Under the pieces are notes generated by a model, which saw only the letters and a program-made list of their open reading frames with translations, had not been told where the DNA came from and made no database searches. A stretch of DNA of 64,000 nucleotides from Nitrospira defluvii (lineage in GTDB: Bacteria; Nitrospirota; Nitrospiria; Nitrospirales; Nitrospiraceae): NCBI GenBank assembly GCA_000196815.1, contig FP929003.1, positions 310,001 to 374,000 of the forward strand, read 5' to 3'. Of this stretch, positions 37,036 through 46,317 are shown piece after piece (position 1 is the stretch's first letter; each line of letters starts with the position of its first letter). Both the position numbers and the translations under genes were made by a program.

Positions 37036-37962
37036 TCAGGTCTGTTCAAGCGCCTGAGCCAATTGGAGCACATTATAGCGGAGCATGTCGAGGTAGGTCT
37101 CCGTCCCCGGTAACCCTCCGGGCAAGGTCGTCAACACGGCGATACGGGCGCCGGTTTCCCGGGCCAGCAGCTGCGGAACTTTCTGGTTCAGTTGTACCTC
37201 GGAGATAATCACGCGGACGTGGTCTCGTTTGATGGTTTCAATCAATGTATGTAGATGCCGCGCGGAAGGTTCTCCTCCCGGTTGTGTCTGGATCGTCCCG
37301 GCGATGTGCAGATCGTAGCGTCGGGCAAAGTAGGGCCAGGCCGGGTGGTGAACGATCACCGCGCGGTTCGGCAATGAGCGGAGCAGGGCCAGTGATTCGT
37401 CCTGCACGCGCGCGAGCGCCTGGAGGTACGCCGCGGTGTTGGTCCGATAGTCGATTGCATGGGGTGGGTCTGCGGCGACCATGGCCTCGGAAATGTGGCG
37501 GACCATTGTGGCTGCGGCTGCCGGATCCAGCCAGACATGCGGATTCCCCGCCGCGTGCTCGTGCGAATGGAGCGTCCCTGCGGACTGGGGGTGATCCCGG
37601 ATCAACTCGATGTCTTTGGATGTCGTCACAACCCGCAACGAGCCATTGCCGGCGTTCTTCACCAGTGAGGACACCCAGACTTCGAGCCCGGCCCCGACTT
37701 CGAACAAGAGCGCGGCTTTGCGAACCGCGACAAGATCGCTTGGTTTCGGCGAATAGGTATGCTCACTCTCATACCCGGTCATGAGCGAGGTCACATGCAC
37801 ATACGAGCCGCCGATCTGTTGCACCCAATCCTTCAGGACCGGGAGCGTCACAACAACACGAAGCGGTTCCGCAGCGGATGCAGCCGAAGCTATCGCGGAG
37901 GAGCTCCATTCACAGGGCATCGCAAATGCGAGAAGCAGGGTCAGGACGATCAGGCGAAACAT
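37036..37962 (-). CDS. znuA: Periplasmic metal-binding protein (ZnuA/TroA family)
   Basis: Captures metal for the ZnuBC complex. Signal peptide at residues 1-31 from ATG 37962 (a TTG at 37998 is the alternative). Metal ligands expected in the family are visible as His in GYESEHTYSPKPSD, His in GNPHVWLDP, and His in VIVHHPAWPYFARRY. The usual fourth ligand Asp near the C-terminus (LDPL) is replaced by TTLPGG, so the site may be three-His. A short HSHEHAAGNPH stretch is a mini His-rich loop. Nothing resembling a Zur box was found upstream. Confidence 0.88.
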   Translation of the reverse strand: MFRLIVLTLLLAFAMPCEWSSSAIASAASAAEPLRVVVTLPVLKDWVQQIGGSYVHVTSLMTGYESEHTYSPKPSDLVAVRKAALLFEVGAGLEVWVSSLVKNAGNGSLRVVTTSKDIELIRDHPQSAGTLHSHEHAAGNPHVWLDPAAAATMVRHISEAMVAADPPHAIDYRTNTAAYLQALARVQDESLALLRSLPNRAVIVHHPAWPYFARRYDLHIAGTIQTQPGGEPSARHLHTLIETIKRDHVRVIISEVQLNQKVPQLLARETGARIAVLTTLPGGLPGTETYLDMLRYNVLQLAQALEQT

Positions 37963-38123
37963 CCGGCGGACGGTAACACCCGATTTCTGCAAAGTCAACG
38001 CGAAGGCCGGTGGAGATTGTGCCCGGATGATACGCGCGATGCTTGACCCGTTGCCGGGGTTTCGATTAGCGTAGCGAACCGAACAGGAAAAATCTCCCGG
38101 TTGTGTGCCGGAGAAGGGGCGCG

Positions 38124-39308
38124 ATGAAAGTTGTCGGACTCATGTCCGGGACATCGGCGGATGGTGTGGACGCAGCGCTGGTCAGTATCGTCCGGCGCGG
38201 CGGGACGCCGCGGATCACCCCCCTGGCATTTGCCTCCCTGCCGTACCCGCGTTCGCTCCAGCAACGAATTGTTGAACTCTCGCTCCATGGCTGCGTGGAC
38301 GACATCTGCCACCTGAACACGTATCTCGGGGAACTGTTTGCCAAGGCGGCTCTGCGGGTCATTCAGCAATCGAAATGCCGCCCGGCCGACATTGATTTGA
38401 TCGGATCGCACGGCCAAACGATTCACCATTTGCCGAAGGGACGACGTGAGCCTGGTGTCGGGTTGGTCCGGTCCACCCTGCAGATCGGTGAGCCGGCTGT
38501 GATCGCGGAACGCACGGGCATCACCACCGTGGCGAATTTCAGGCCACGTGATATGGCGGCTGGCGGGGAGGGGGCGCCGCTGGTTCCCTATGCCCATGCG
38601 GTGGCCTTCGGTCATGCGCGTCGAGGGCGTCTCGTGGTGAATATCGGTGGAATCGGCAATGTGACCTATCTGCCGCCGGGCGGTGGTGTCGCCGACCTCC
38701 GCGCGTTCGACACCGGCCCCGGGAACATGGTGCTGGACGCCATTGTGCACGAATCGTCGAAGGGGCAGAGTGCCTACGACGCCGGAGGCCGACGCGCCCG
38801 CAAGGGGACGGTGAACCGGGCGCTGCTCACCAAGCTCATGGCCCATCCATTCCTCACGCGGTGTCCGCCCAAGTCGACCGGTCGGGAAGAGTTCGGTGCG
38901 CCGTTCGTTCGGAACCTCCTCGCGACACAGCGTCAGGCGCGTCTGACAGTCGAGGATCTGCTGGCGACCTGTGCCGCTTGGACGGCGGAGGCGATCGGTT
39001 CGTCCCGACGGTGGGTCACCGGCGAGATCCATGATGTCATCGTCGGTGGTGGCGGTGTGTACAATCGCGCCATTATGGCCTCCCTCCGGCAGGTATTTGA
39101 GCCGACGCCCGTGTTGACGTTTGACGAATGTGGATGGAGCAGTAAGGCCTTTGAAGCGACGGCGTTCGCGCTGCTGGCGTATGACACGTATCACGGACAG
39201 TGCACCAATGTGCCGCAGGCGACGGGGGCCCATCACCCCGTGCTTCTCGGCGCTGTGGTGCCGGGGTCCCCTCACATGCTGACGAAATGGGCGCGTCTCG
39301 CCCGCTGA
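38124..39308 (+). CDS. anmK: Anhydro-N-acetylmuramic acid kinase
   Basis: Converts 1,6-anhydroMurNAc to MurNAc 6-phosphate during cell-wall recycling. Starts MKVVGLMSGTSADGVDAALV, then IGSHGQTIHHLP, NIGGIGNVTYLP, FDTGPGNMVLDA and a late IVGGGGVYN loop. 394 residues. GAGAAGGGG precedes ATG 38124. Divergent from znuA. A lytic transglycosylase that could supply anhydro sugars lies 4 kb away. Confidence 0.94.
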   Translation: MKVVGLMSGTSADGVDAALVSIVRRGGTPRITPLAFASLPYPRSLQQRIVELSLHGCVDDICHLNTYLGELFAKAALRVIQQSKCRPADIDLIGSHGQTIHHLPKGRREPGVGLVRSTLQIGEPAVIAERTGITTVANFRPRDMAAGGEGAPLVPYAHAVAFGHARRGRLVVNIGGIGNVTYLPPGGGVADLRAFDTGPGNMVLDAIVHESSKGQSAYDAGGRRARKGTVNRALLTKLMAHPFLTRCPPKSTGREEFGAPFVRNLLATQRQARLTVEDLLATCAAWTAEAIGSSRRWVTGEIHDVIVGGGGVYNRAIMASLRQVFEPTPVLTFDECGWSSKAFEATAFALLAYDTYHGQCTNVPQATGAHHPVLLGAVVPGSPHMLTKWARLAR

Positions 39309-39323
39309 TCCGATTGGCTTGTC

Positions 39324-39842
39324 ATGGAATTGCTGTATCCTATCCTTGGTATCGGGGCGCTGGTGTTTCTGGGAAGCCTGGCGTGGGAAAGTTTTGGGCG
39401 GCGGCGTTCACCTGGCGCGCTCACGACAGAGGCTCCTGCCGGTATGAGTTTTAAGGTCAAGCCGTTGCTGACCGACCAGGAAGTGCAGCTCTACAATCTG
39501 CTGCGCCTCGCCGTGGAAGACCGGTATCTGCTGTTCACGCAGATTCCTCTGTGGAGTCTGCTGGATTTGCGTCTTCCCTCGGGAACGCCGCCTGCCGAGA
39601 CGTTGCGGGAGCTTGCGCTGAAACGCGCCACCTTTGTGCTGGTGCACCCGGGCAGCCGTTTAGTTGAGAAGGTGGTGCAAGTCGAGCGGCCGGTGCCGGA
39701 TGATGCACCGGACGGGTCGCACGATTCACTCTTTGAGTCGGCGCTTCGTGCGGCAGGGGTGCAACTTGTGCGGCTGAGCCCGCTGCATGCCTATACGGTT
39801 CCCGGACTCGTCACCGTACTGGATCTTGCCGATCCGGAATAA
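39324..39842 (+). CDS. Membrane-anchored DUF2726 protein
   Basis: 172 residues: an N-terminal transmembrane helix (about 3-20), a short linker, then the DUF2726-like core beginning KPLLTDQEVQLYNLLRLAVED with FTQIPLWSLLDLR. Members are thought to be distantly related to restriction-type folds and often carry a zinc ribbon, which is absent here. Starts 15 bases after anmK. Function unknown. Confidence 0.75.
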   Translation: MELLYPILGIGALVFLGSLAWESFGRRRSPGALTTEAPAGMSFKVKPLLTDQEVQLYNLLRLAVEDRYLLFTQIPLWSLLDLRLPSGTPPAETLRELALKRATFVLVHPGSRLVEKVVQVERPVPDDAPDGSHDSLFESALRAAGVQLVRLSPLHAYTVPGLVTVLDLADPE

Positions 39843-39892
39843 CGCCGGTTCGACTGCCGACGGGGCTGTGCCGAAAGGGTGCGCAATCCGGA

Positions 39893-40414
39893 TCAGCTTG
39901 GCTCGGCAGCGACCGGTTCATCCTTTGCGGCAGCGGCCTCCAGGGCCTTGCGAGCTACTTCGGCTTCCGCGCTATCTGGATACTGGCCCGTCACTCGCTC
40001 GAACATCATCTGCGCTTTGTCCCGGTCTCCTTGCTTCGTGTAGATCTGCCCGATCTTGAGCGTCGAGGCGGCGAGTTTCTGGCTCATCGGATAATCGGAG
40101 ATGAGGCTATAGAACGAGTCCAGCGCGTCTTTGTAGCGTCCCATACGGTACTGGCACTCGCCTTTCCAATATTGAGCGTTGGCGGACAGCGAGGATTGCC
40201 CGTGGAGTTCGAGGAAGAAGCGAAACCCGGCGAGGGCCGCGGGATAGTCCTTGTGGCGGAACTCTTCCATCACGCGATCGTAGAGGCGGTGCGCATCATC
40301 AGGCGGTTGAGGTGACGCGGCGAACAGAGTTGGAACGGTCGTGAAGTTGCCGATCAACGCCAAGATGACACAGATGCCTCGCACCGGACCGAGCTTGACA
40401 TGAGTCCTAGTCAT
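39893..40414 (-). CDS. Exported TPR protein, CpoB/YbgF- or BamD-like
   Basis: 173 residues from ATG 40414, preceded by AAAGAGGGG. A signal peptide runs to about residue 33 (ALIGNFTTVPTLFAAS). Tetratricopeptide-type helical pairs follow: YDRVMEEFRHKDYPAALAGFRFFLELH, AQYWKGECQYRMGRYKDALDSFYSLI, and LKIGQIYTKQGDRDKAQMMFERVTGQYP. This is the C-terminal domain pattern of CpoB (Tol-Pal partner). The tail is acidic/Ala-rich. tol-pal genes are not adjacent. Confidence 0.82.
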   Translation of the reverse strand: MTRTHVKLGPVRGICVILALIGNFTTVPTLFAASPQPPDDAHRLYDRVMEEFRHKDYPAALAGFRFFLELHGQSSLSANAQYWKGECQYRMGRYKDALDSFYSLISDYPMSQKLAASTLKIGQIYTKQGDRDKAQMMFERVTGQYPDSAEAEVARKALEAAAAKDEPVAAEPS

Positions 40415-40741
40415 GAGTGCCCCTCTTTCTTCTCTGTTGGCAGAGCCTGGGTTCACGCGGTCGTTGTGCCTTTCGATATGAAAGAATCGCACCAGCGAGG
40501 CTCGACGGGGGAACCCGTTGTGAAATTGTATAGTTCGGGTGGAATTGAAGGTGGAGTCGCCCGGATCTGCCGGAACAACAGGGGCGGAAAACAGACAGCA
40601 ATGTACGGAAGTCGCCAGCCCTGCGGCGGTGGTCGGGCAAGTTGACAGATCGCATCTTTTCACTTGTTGTCGGTTAGCATGCAACCGGCCATGGCGGCGG
40701 GTATGCTGATTCCGAGTCTATAGAGGATCGAGACAGTCAGT
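40415..40741. other. Divergent intergenic region
   Basis: About 330 bases between the TPR gene and the beta-helix gene. A TTGACA at 40642-40647 points towards the beta-helix gene but lacks a good -10 at the right distance. No gene or RNA recognised. Confidence 0.4.
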
Positions 40742-41575
40742 ATGGAAAGACCACAGGAGTCAGGCGCGGTCGGTGGTCGAGGGGAGCCGCTCGGCGAGCC
40801 ACCTCTCAATCCGAAGGGGGGCCGGACGTTGATCGTCGACGCCCGCGATCCCCACGCGTACATCAGGCCGAGCGCGGCACTGAAAGACGCCGGTGAGACC
40901 GATCAGATCTTCATTCGACCGGGAGTGTATGAAGACAAAGTCTTTGTCGCGGACCGCCCCGTGCTCCTTATCGGTGCCGGGCGTGATCACGTGCAGATTT
41001 ACAGCCGGCGTGGGGGGCCGCTCTATCTCCAGCGGGTCCCCTCGGGCATGATCAGCGGGATCACCTTCCGGTATGTGGGCAGTGATCAACATTCCGCAAT
41101 CAACGTTCTGGACTCCGTCTGCACGATTACGCAATGCCGGGCGACGGAAGGTGTGTTGTCCGGAGTGGTAATTTATGGTCCTGAGGCCCGTGCGACATTT
41201 GTCGATAATGAGGTCTGTTACAACCGCGAGTCAGGCATTTTTGTCTTTGCGGGCGCGCAACCGCGTGTGGCCCAAAACCAGTGTTATGGGAATCATCATT
41301 TCGGCTTGGCCGTGCGAGACCCCGGCAGCCATCCGGAATGTGTGCGCAATGTGTGCCACAGCAACATGCTCAGCGGGATCCTTCTGTTCCATCATGCGGA
41401 GGCGCTCCTGCTCGACAACACCTGTCGGGGCAACCAGCACTGGGGGTTGGTCATGACCCCGGATACTCATCCGACTCCGCCTCGCGAGGACTTGGTCACG
41501 TCCAATGTGTTGCTGCCGAATCCCCGAGGGTCGTTGGTCGTGACGGAACAGCCTCTCGCCGATATCGGTCGGTAA
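40742..41575 (+). CDS. Right-handed parallel beta-helix repeat protein
   Basis: 277 residues without a signal peptide. From about residue 28 it shows the periplasmic copper-binding/pectate-lyase-like (NosD, DUF1565) pattern: AALKDAGETDQIFIRPGVYED, then coils such as ATFVDNEVCYNRESGIFVF, VAQNQCYGNHHFGLAV, VRNVCHSNMLSGILLF and LLDNTCRGNQHWGLVM, each about 22-23 residues. Many relatives are polysaccharide-active or scaffold proteins; no catalytic residues are evident here. Confidence 0.82.
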   Translation: MERPQESGAVGGRGEPLGEPPLNPKGGRTLIVDARDPHAYIRPSAALKDAGETDQIFIRPGVYEDKVFVADRPVLLIGAGRDHVQIYSRRGGPLYLQRVPSGMISGITFRYVGSDQHSAINVLDSVCTITQCRATEGVLSGVVIYGPEARATFVDNEVCYNRESGIFVFAGAQPRVAQNQCYGNHHFGLAVRDPGSHPECVRNVCHSNMLSGILLFHHAEALLLDNTCRGNQHWGLVMTPDTHPTPPREDLVTSNVLLPNPRGSLVVTEQPLADIGR

Positions 41576-41654
41576 GCCGATGCGTGATGTTCCGGATAGT
41601 TCTGTTGCGGCGGTCGATGGCTGAAGGAAGGATGCGTCCTGACGCGGCGTCTCG

Positions 41655-42587
41655 CTACCGTACCGGGGCAGGGGTACCGGAGGGAGGTTGTCCGGTCGTG
41701 GAATGAAAGTGAAATCGGCTCCCACCTTGCTGCTTGGCGGCATACATGGCCTTATCGGCATGTCTGAGCAGTTCGTCGATATCTTCATCGTCTAACGGGT
41801 AGAGCGTGATGCCGATGCTCACGCCGATCGAGATCCGGTGCGGTCCGATCTCGAACGGGGTGCTGATCGACTCCACGATTCTTTTGGCCACCACGAGGAC
41901 ATCGGCGACGCCGGAAATACCTTCCAGGATGGCGGTGAACTCATCGCCACCCATGCGCGCGACGGTATCCACTTCACGAACGCATTCCAGTAGTCGGGTC
42001 GCCACGACTTTCAGCAATTGATCCCCCACATCGTGCCCGAGCGTATCATTGACGGCTTTGAATCGATCCAGGTCGAGCAACATGATCGCCAGGGGATGAT
42101 CTTTCCGCTTGCTGCGCGCCATGGCATGGATTAAGCGGTCGCGGAAGAGGGCGCGGTTGATCAGGCCGGTAAGCTGATCGTGCTGGGCAAGATAGGTCAA
42201 GCGTTCCTGTGCCCGCTTGCGTTCGATGGCATAGAGAATCGAGCGTGCAAGAAACTCGGTTCCGCCTTCTCCCTTCACCAGATAATCCTGGGCCCCGTGT
42301 TGCAGCGCTTTGAGGGCCAGCGGGTGATCATCGTGCCCGCTCAGGACCACCACCGGCACGCCCGGACTGGTCGCTAAGACCTGGGTTACGGTACTCAAGC
42401 CATGGGTGTCGGGAAGGGAGAGATCGAGGAGCACCACATCGAACCGGTCCCGGCTCAATCTGGTCAAGCCTTCCGCCAGAATGGGGGCATGGGTGATCTC
42501 GAACTGGTCGAGCGGCCATTCGGCCAGGAGGTCTCGGGTGAGCTGGGCATCGACGGGATTGTCTTCGACCAACAACAGTTTGATCAT
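41655..42587 (-). CDS. Response regulator with GGDEF diguanylate cyclase output
   Basis: Receiver domain at residues 1-120 (MIKLLLVEDNPVDAQLTRDLL, phospho-acceptor Asp in VVLLDLSLPD, Lys in DYLVKGEGG), then a GGDEF domain (about 135-300) with LDLDRFKAVNDTLGH and intact GGDEF. An inhibitory I-site RxxD (REVD) sits five residues before GGDEF. So it should make c-di-GMP under phosphorylation control with product feedback. No partner kinase in the window; a PilZ protein is encoded at 31.7 kb. ATG 42587 chosen over an upstream in-frame start. Confidence 0.93.
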   Translation of the reverse strand: MIKLLLVEDNPVDAQLTRDLLAEWPLDQFEITHAPILAEGLTRLSRDRFDVVLLDLSLPDTHGLSTVTQVLATSPGVPVVVLSGHDDHPLALKALQHGAQDYLVKGEGGTEFLARSILYAIERKRAQERLTYLAQHDQLTGLINRALFRDRLIHAMARSKRKDHPLAIMLLDLDRFKAVNDTLGHDVGDQLLKVVATRLLECVREVDTVARMGGDEFTAILEGISGVADVLVVAKRIVESISTPFEIGPHRISIGVSIGITLYPLDDEDIDELLRHADKAMYAAKQQGGSRFHFHSTTGQPPSGTPAPVR

Positions 42588-43220
42588 CGGTGCGTGCTCG
42601 CGTCCGTAAGACAGTCTGGCGAGGCGATGTGCTGCGCACAAGCGGATGGCCGACAGATCATCGTGATGCTGCGCGCCGGAATTGTCGGGTGTGGAATGTT
42701 CATCTCAAATGGTGGTGACTGCCGAGGGGCGTATTCAGTGCGGGAATCTCCCTGTGGCTCCAGACGGTGCACGATTGAAAGGCCGGCCCGAAATCGATTC
42801 TAGCACGTCACTCCGACGCTTCAAACAAGAGCGCACTTCTTCACGATGATCGTGCCTGATCTGCCGGCATGCCCCGCGCCCTGGGTTGACCGACACTGCC
42901 CCATGTGAAGACACCTCCTCAGTTCGAGGCTACAGGTGCGTGTCCTGCCCGCACACCCGCGATGGCTCGTCACGTTAGGAACGGATAGCAACGAAACAGA
43001 GAGCAAAATCCGGCCAAATGGTGACACAAAACGGTTCGATGCCTCTCCCCCCTCAGCAGTGGAACGACTTCTTGTGAACACTCTAAACGCACGAAGTTAC
43101 TGGAGCTGCCCGCTTTTGTACACGTCAGGACGATGGCATGAAAGCTGCGCTTCAGCCTGGGGTTCGCGACGCTGTGGATTCCCCGGCTAGGGGTTGCTGC
43201 GGGAACAAGAGGAGGAAGAG
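42588..43220. other. Divergent intergenic region, no gene seen
   Basis: About 630 bases between the cyclase gene and the transglycosylase gene. Short frames exist on both strands but none looks coding. I searched for a c-di-GMP riboswitch-like fold and saw none. AT content rises around 42.97-43.09 kb. Confidence 0.4.
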
Positions 43221-43994
43221 ATGGATCACGAAAAAGCCGTCCGGCAGGAGTTGCGAGTAGCGAGCCATAACCTTGGCGACCAGAGTCACGAGGGCCGGTG
43301 CACGACTGCCGGTTGGGCGGTTCCCCTAGTACTGGCGGGGGTACTGGCGGCCGGAGAGTCCGCTTCTGCTGACAGCGAAATTTATGGCTACGTGGGGCCG
43401 AGCGGGGTGTTCGAAATGACCAATGTCCCGACCGACCAACGGTTTCGTTCGGCGGAATCGCAGGTGCGCCGCCTGCCGCACCGGGCCTCGGCGGAGGAAG
43501 TGGAGGAGGCGGTCAAGCGCTACGCCTTTCAGTTTCAACTTCATCCCGCTTTGCTGCTGGCGGTGATCAAGGCGGAGTCGGACTTTAATCCCACCGTCAT
43601 TTCACGATCCGGAGCGGTTGGGCTGATGCAACTGATACCCGAAACCGCCATCAGGCACGGGGTCCTCAATCTCTATGACACCGGCGACAACATTCGAGGC
43701 GGCGCGAGGCACCTGCGGTACTTACTGGATCGATTTAACGGGAATGTGCGGTTGGCGGTCGCTGCGTACAATGCGGGGGAACGTCGCGTGGAACGGTATC
43801 GCGCCATTCCACCCTATCCGGAAACCCGCGACTATGTCAGGAAAGTGATGATCTACTACAAGAGCTTCCGTGGTGACTACCAGGCCAGTCCCGGGAAGGC
43901 CGTGTTGTTGGCCATGCACCACAAGCCGCTGCAACTTGAGTCATTGCCCGTCACCACGGATGTGCGAAGCTCACGACCCGGTGCCGGGAAGTAA
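43221..43994 (+). CDS. Lytic transglycosylase (SLT domain)
   Basis: 257 residues from ATG 43221, after GAGGAGGAAGAG. A signal-like hydrophobic segment (about 32-50, AVPLVLAGVLAAGESASA) precedes a short DUF4124-like strand (SEIYGYVGPSGVFEMTN). The SLT domain follows with the catalytic Glu in LLLAVIKAESDFNPTVIS, then SGAVGLMQLIPETA, NIRGGARHLRYLL and VAAYNAGERRVERY. It cleaves peptidoglycan to anhydro-muropeptides, which AnmK could recycle. Confidence 0.92.
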   Translation: MDHEKAVRQELRVASHNLGDQSHEGRCTTAGWAVPLVLAGVLAAGESASADSEIYGYVGPSGVFEMTNVPTDQRFRSAESQVRRLPHRASAEEVEEAVKRYAFQFQLHPALLLAVIKAESDFNPTVISRSGAVGLMQLIPETAIRHGVLNLYDTGDNIRGGARHLRYLLDRFNGNVRLAVAAYNAGERRVERYRAIPPYPETRDYVRKVMIYYKSFRGDYQASPGKAVLLAMHHKPLQLESLPVTTDVRSSRPGAGK

Positions 43995-44113
43995 CGATAT
44001 CTCGCCTGGCAGTCTGTTCTCTGCATCGATGACAAGGGCCACGCAAGCAGGGGCGCCGCAAATAGATGCGTTGAGGAAGCACTCGTTGATCGGGATGCGT
44101 TTTCGTGAAGACG

Positions 44114-44785
44114 TTACTGCAGATAGCCGGGAGGTAAGGAGTTGAGCATTAACGCATCCGGCATCGCGCACAGATCTCTGATCACCGTGTCTAAAGCGGT
44201 AGTATTGTGCGATTGCACAGTGAACGCTTCTCGCTCCACATAATAAGGATTGATCCGGGAAAGTGTCTCATTGATGTAGAGTGACTGATGGGTCAATAGA
44301 CCATGCCGTAACGCGTCACCGGGCAAGGTATCCGCATGATATTGGCAGATTCCGCAAAGCGCGGGATGGGCCTGAAGAAATTCTTCCAACCGCCATTCAT
44401 AATCCAGAAGTGTTGAAAAATCTTTCTCAGGGCCGAACTCCACGCTCATATCACCCGTAGTCCACAGACCTTGATAGCCGTCCCTCAATGCCTGGTTCAA
44501 GGCCTGTTCAAGCATTCCTAACATTCGATCAACATTGAGACGCCCCTCCATGAGGTGGGTGTTGTCAGAGGACAACACGAGACTGCCTTTCGCGACTTCT
44601 TGTGTGACATCGATCCCGGCGGCGAGCAGATAGGGGTGCGTGCAGGCCACTCTGGACGGACCATCGAGATACAAGCAGCGATAATTCTCGGTCAACTTTT
44701 GACGTATGATCGCCGAAATTCCCGGCAGATACGGTGTGAGAGGGCCCTTATAAATCAGGCACCGGTGACGAGGGAGTGGTGACAT
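44114..44785 (-). CDS. MEDS-domain (DcmR-like) sensory protein
   Basis: 223 residues matching the MEDS domain: an N-terminal RHRCLIYKGP, then LYLDGPSRV, LVLSSDNTHLMEGRLNVDRMLGMLEQAL, GLWTTGDMSVEFGPEKDFSTLLDYEWRLEEFLQ, and ALCGICQYHADTLP. This Walker-B-like RecA relative is found in DcmR-type regulators and beside histidine kinases; here it stands alone with no DNA-binding or kinase domain. The gene is less GC-rich than its surroundings and sits near a tRNA, so transfer is possible. Confidence 0.8.
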   Translation of the reverse strand: MSPLPRHRCLIYKGPLTPYLPGISAIIRQKLTENYRCLYLDGPSRVACTHPYLLAAGIDVTQEVAKGSLVLSSDNTHLMEGRLNVDRMLGMLEQALNQALRDGYQGLWTTGDMSVEFGPEKDFSTLLDYEWRLEEFLQAHPALCGICQYHADTLPGDALRHGLLTHQSLYINETLSRINPYYVEREAFTVQSHNTTALDTVIRDLCAMPDALMLNSLPPGYLQ

Positions 44786-45142
44786 ACAATCCAGGGGAAA
44801 CCGGGCTGCCGCAATTCATTCGATGCAATGCGAGCCCTGGTATTGACTGAATTCAATTCAGCCCATGATCGGAGTCTTACTCACAACCTGTGCATTACAT
44901 CACATAGCGACATTTGATTCTGCAAAATTGAATAAATCGTCGGATTGGGGCAACTTCCGTGCAATCCCAGCCATGAGGTTCTATCCCCGGGGGACCTGAT
45001 TTCATGAATGCGGCGGATGGGTGGAGATCTTGAATCGCATTCCGGCAGGAGGTAGCACAAATTTAGCACAATCGGCTTCTCGCACGAGTGCCGAGGTCAG
45101 AGCTGAAACCGCTGTATGCGGTTGAAAGAGAAGAGCGAAGGT
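44786..45142. other. AT-richer intergenic region with a palindrome
   Basis: About 360 bases upstream of the MEDS gene and next to the initiator tRNA. It contains the palindrome CTGAATTCAATTCAG (44847-44861), a candidate operator about 60 bases upstream of the MEDS start, and a direct repeat of TAGCACAA (two copies near 45055-45070). No gene recognised. Confidence 0.45.
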
Positions 45143-45219
<77 letters not shown>

Positions 45220-45306
45220 ACCGGATACTAACAGGCGTGTGAAACGAGAGTCAAGGAACGTCCGGGGAGAATTGCATTCGCGAGAGCAGAATGATAAAGC
45301 GTGAGC

Positions 45307-46257
45307 ATGCGTATTGTATTTATGGGGACTCCTGACTTTGCCGTGCCTTCCCTGGAGGCCTTGCTCAAGTCGGAACATCAGGTGGTCGGTGTGGTCACTC
45401 AGCCTGATCGGCCGAAGGGGCGCGGGCAGGAAGTGGTCTTCTCGCCCGTGAAAATTGTCTGCCAGCGGGAGGGGATTCCGGTGCTCCAGCCCCTCAAGAT
45501 GAAAGATCCTGCCTTTCTCGACGCCTTGCGGCATTGGACGCCGGATGTCATTGCCGTCACGGCTTATGGACGCATTCTTCCTCCGGCAATTCTGGCGTTG
45601 CCGCCTCGTGGCTGCATCAACGTGCATGGGTCGCTTCTCCCGAAGTACCGTGGGGCAGGGCCTATTCAATGGGCCATTATCAGGGGAGAACAGGTGACCG
45701 GCATTACGACCATGTTTATGGCGGAAGGGATGGATACCGGCGACATGTTGTTGCAGGAAACGGTGGAGATCCGTTCCGACGATACAGCGGGCACGCTGGC
45801 CCCTCGGCTGGCCGAGGTCGGCGGGCGACTGTTGGTTGAAACTTTGCGCCGCCTTGAGGCCGGCACGCTGACGCCGCAACCGCAGGATGATGCACAAGCG
45901 ACCATGGCGCCATTGCTCAAGAAGGAAGACGGTATGGTCGAGTGGACCTTGCCGGCCACGGAGATTGCGAACCGTGTGCGCGGGCTGTCTCCCTGGCCCG
46001 GCGCGTATACCTATGTGAACGGCGAACGGTGGGGGCTTTGGCGTGTGGCGGTGGGGGAGGAGGTTTCCGGTGCCGCTCCCGGGACGGTGACGAAAGTGAG
46101 CAAGGATCGAGTTGAGGTGGCGACCGGCGAAGGGACGATCCAGCTCATCGACATTCAACCATCCAATAGCCGACGGATGACGATGGCGCAGTATCTGGCC
46201 GGCCATCGACTGACCGAGGGCCTCACGCTGCAAGCTATCCCTCCATCGCAAAACTAA
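45307..46257 (+). CDS. fmt: Methionyl-tRNA formyltransferase
   Basis: Formylates Met on initiator tRNA. Seen: RIVFMGTPDFAVPSLEALL, VTQPDRPKGRG, the catalytic region CINVHGSLLPKYRGAGPIQWAII, and GITTMFMAEGMDTGDML. 316 residues from ATG 45307; a GTG at 45301 adds two. No strong ribosome site. Peptide deformylase, often next to fmt, is absent; rsmB follows after 60 bases, as in many genomes. Confidence 0.95.
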   Translation: MRIVFMGTPDFAVPSLEALLKSEHQVVGVVTQPDRPKGRGQEVVFSPVKIVCQREGIPVLQPLKMKDPAFLDALRHWTPDVIAVTAYGRILPPAILALPPRGCINVHGSLLPKYRGAGPIQWAIIRGEQVTGITTMFMAEGMDTGDMLLQETVEIRSDDTAGTLAPRLAEVGGRLLVETLRRLEAGTLTPQPQDDAQATMAPLLKKEDGMVEWTLPATEIANRVRGLSPWPGAYTYVNGERWGLWRVAVGEEVSGAAPGTVTKVSKDRVEVATGEGTIQLIDIQPSNSRRMTMAQYLAGHRLTEGLTLQAIPPSQN

Positions 46258-46317
46258 TCGCACGCCCATCAGCGCATTCTATCGACTATCTTCTCGCCAT
46301 GATCATCCTTTCCGAAC

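Noticed and set aside
42588-43220. Possible c-di-GMP riboswitch or small gene in the large gap by the GGDEF gene
   Set aside because: No GEMM-like conserved core or convincing frame could be found by eye.
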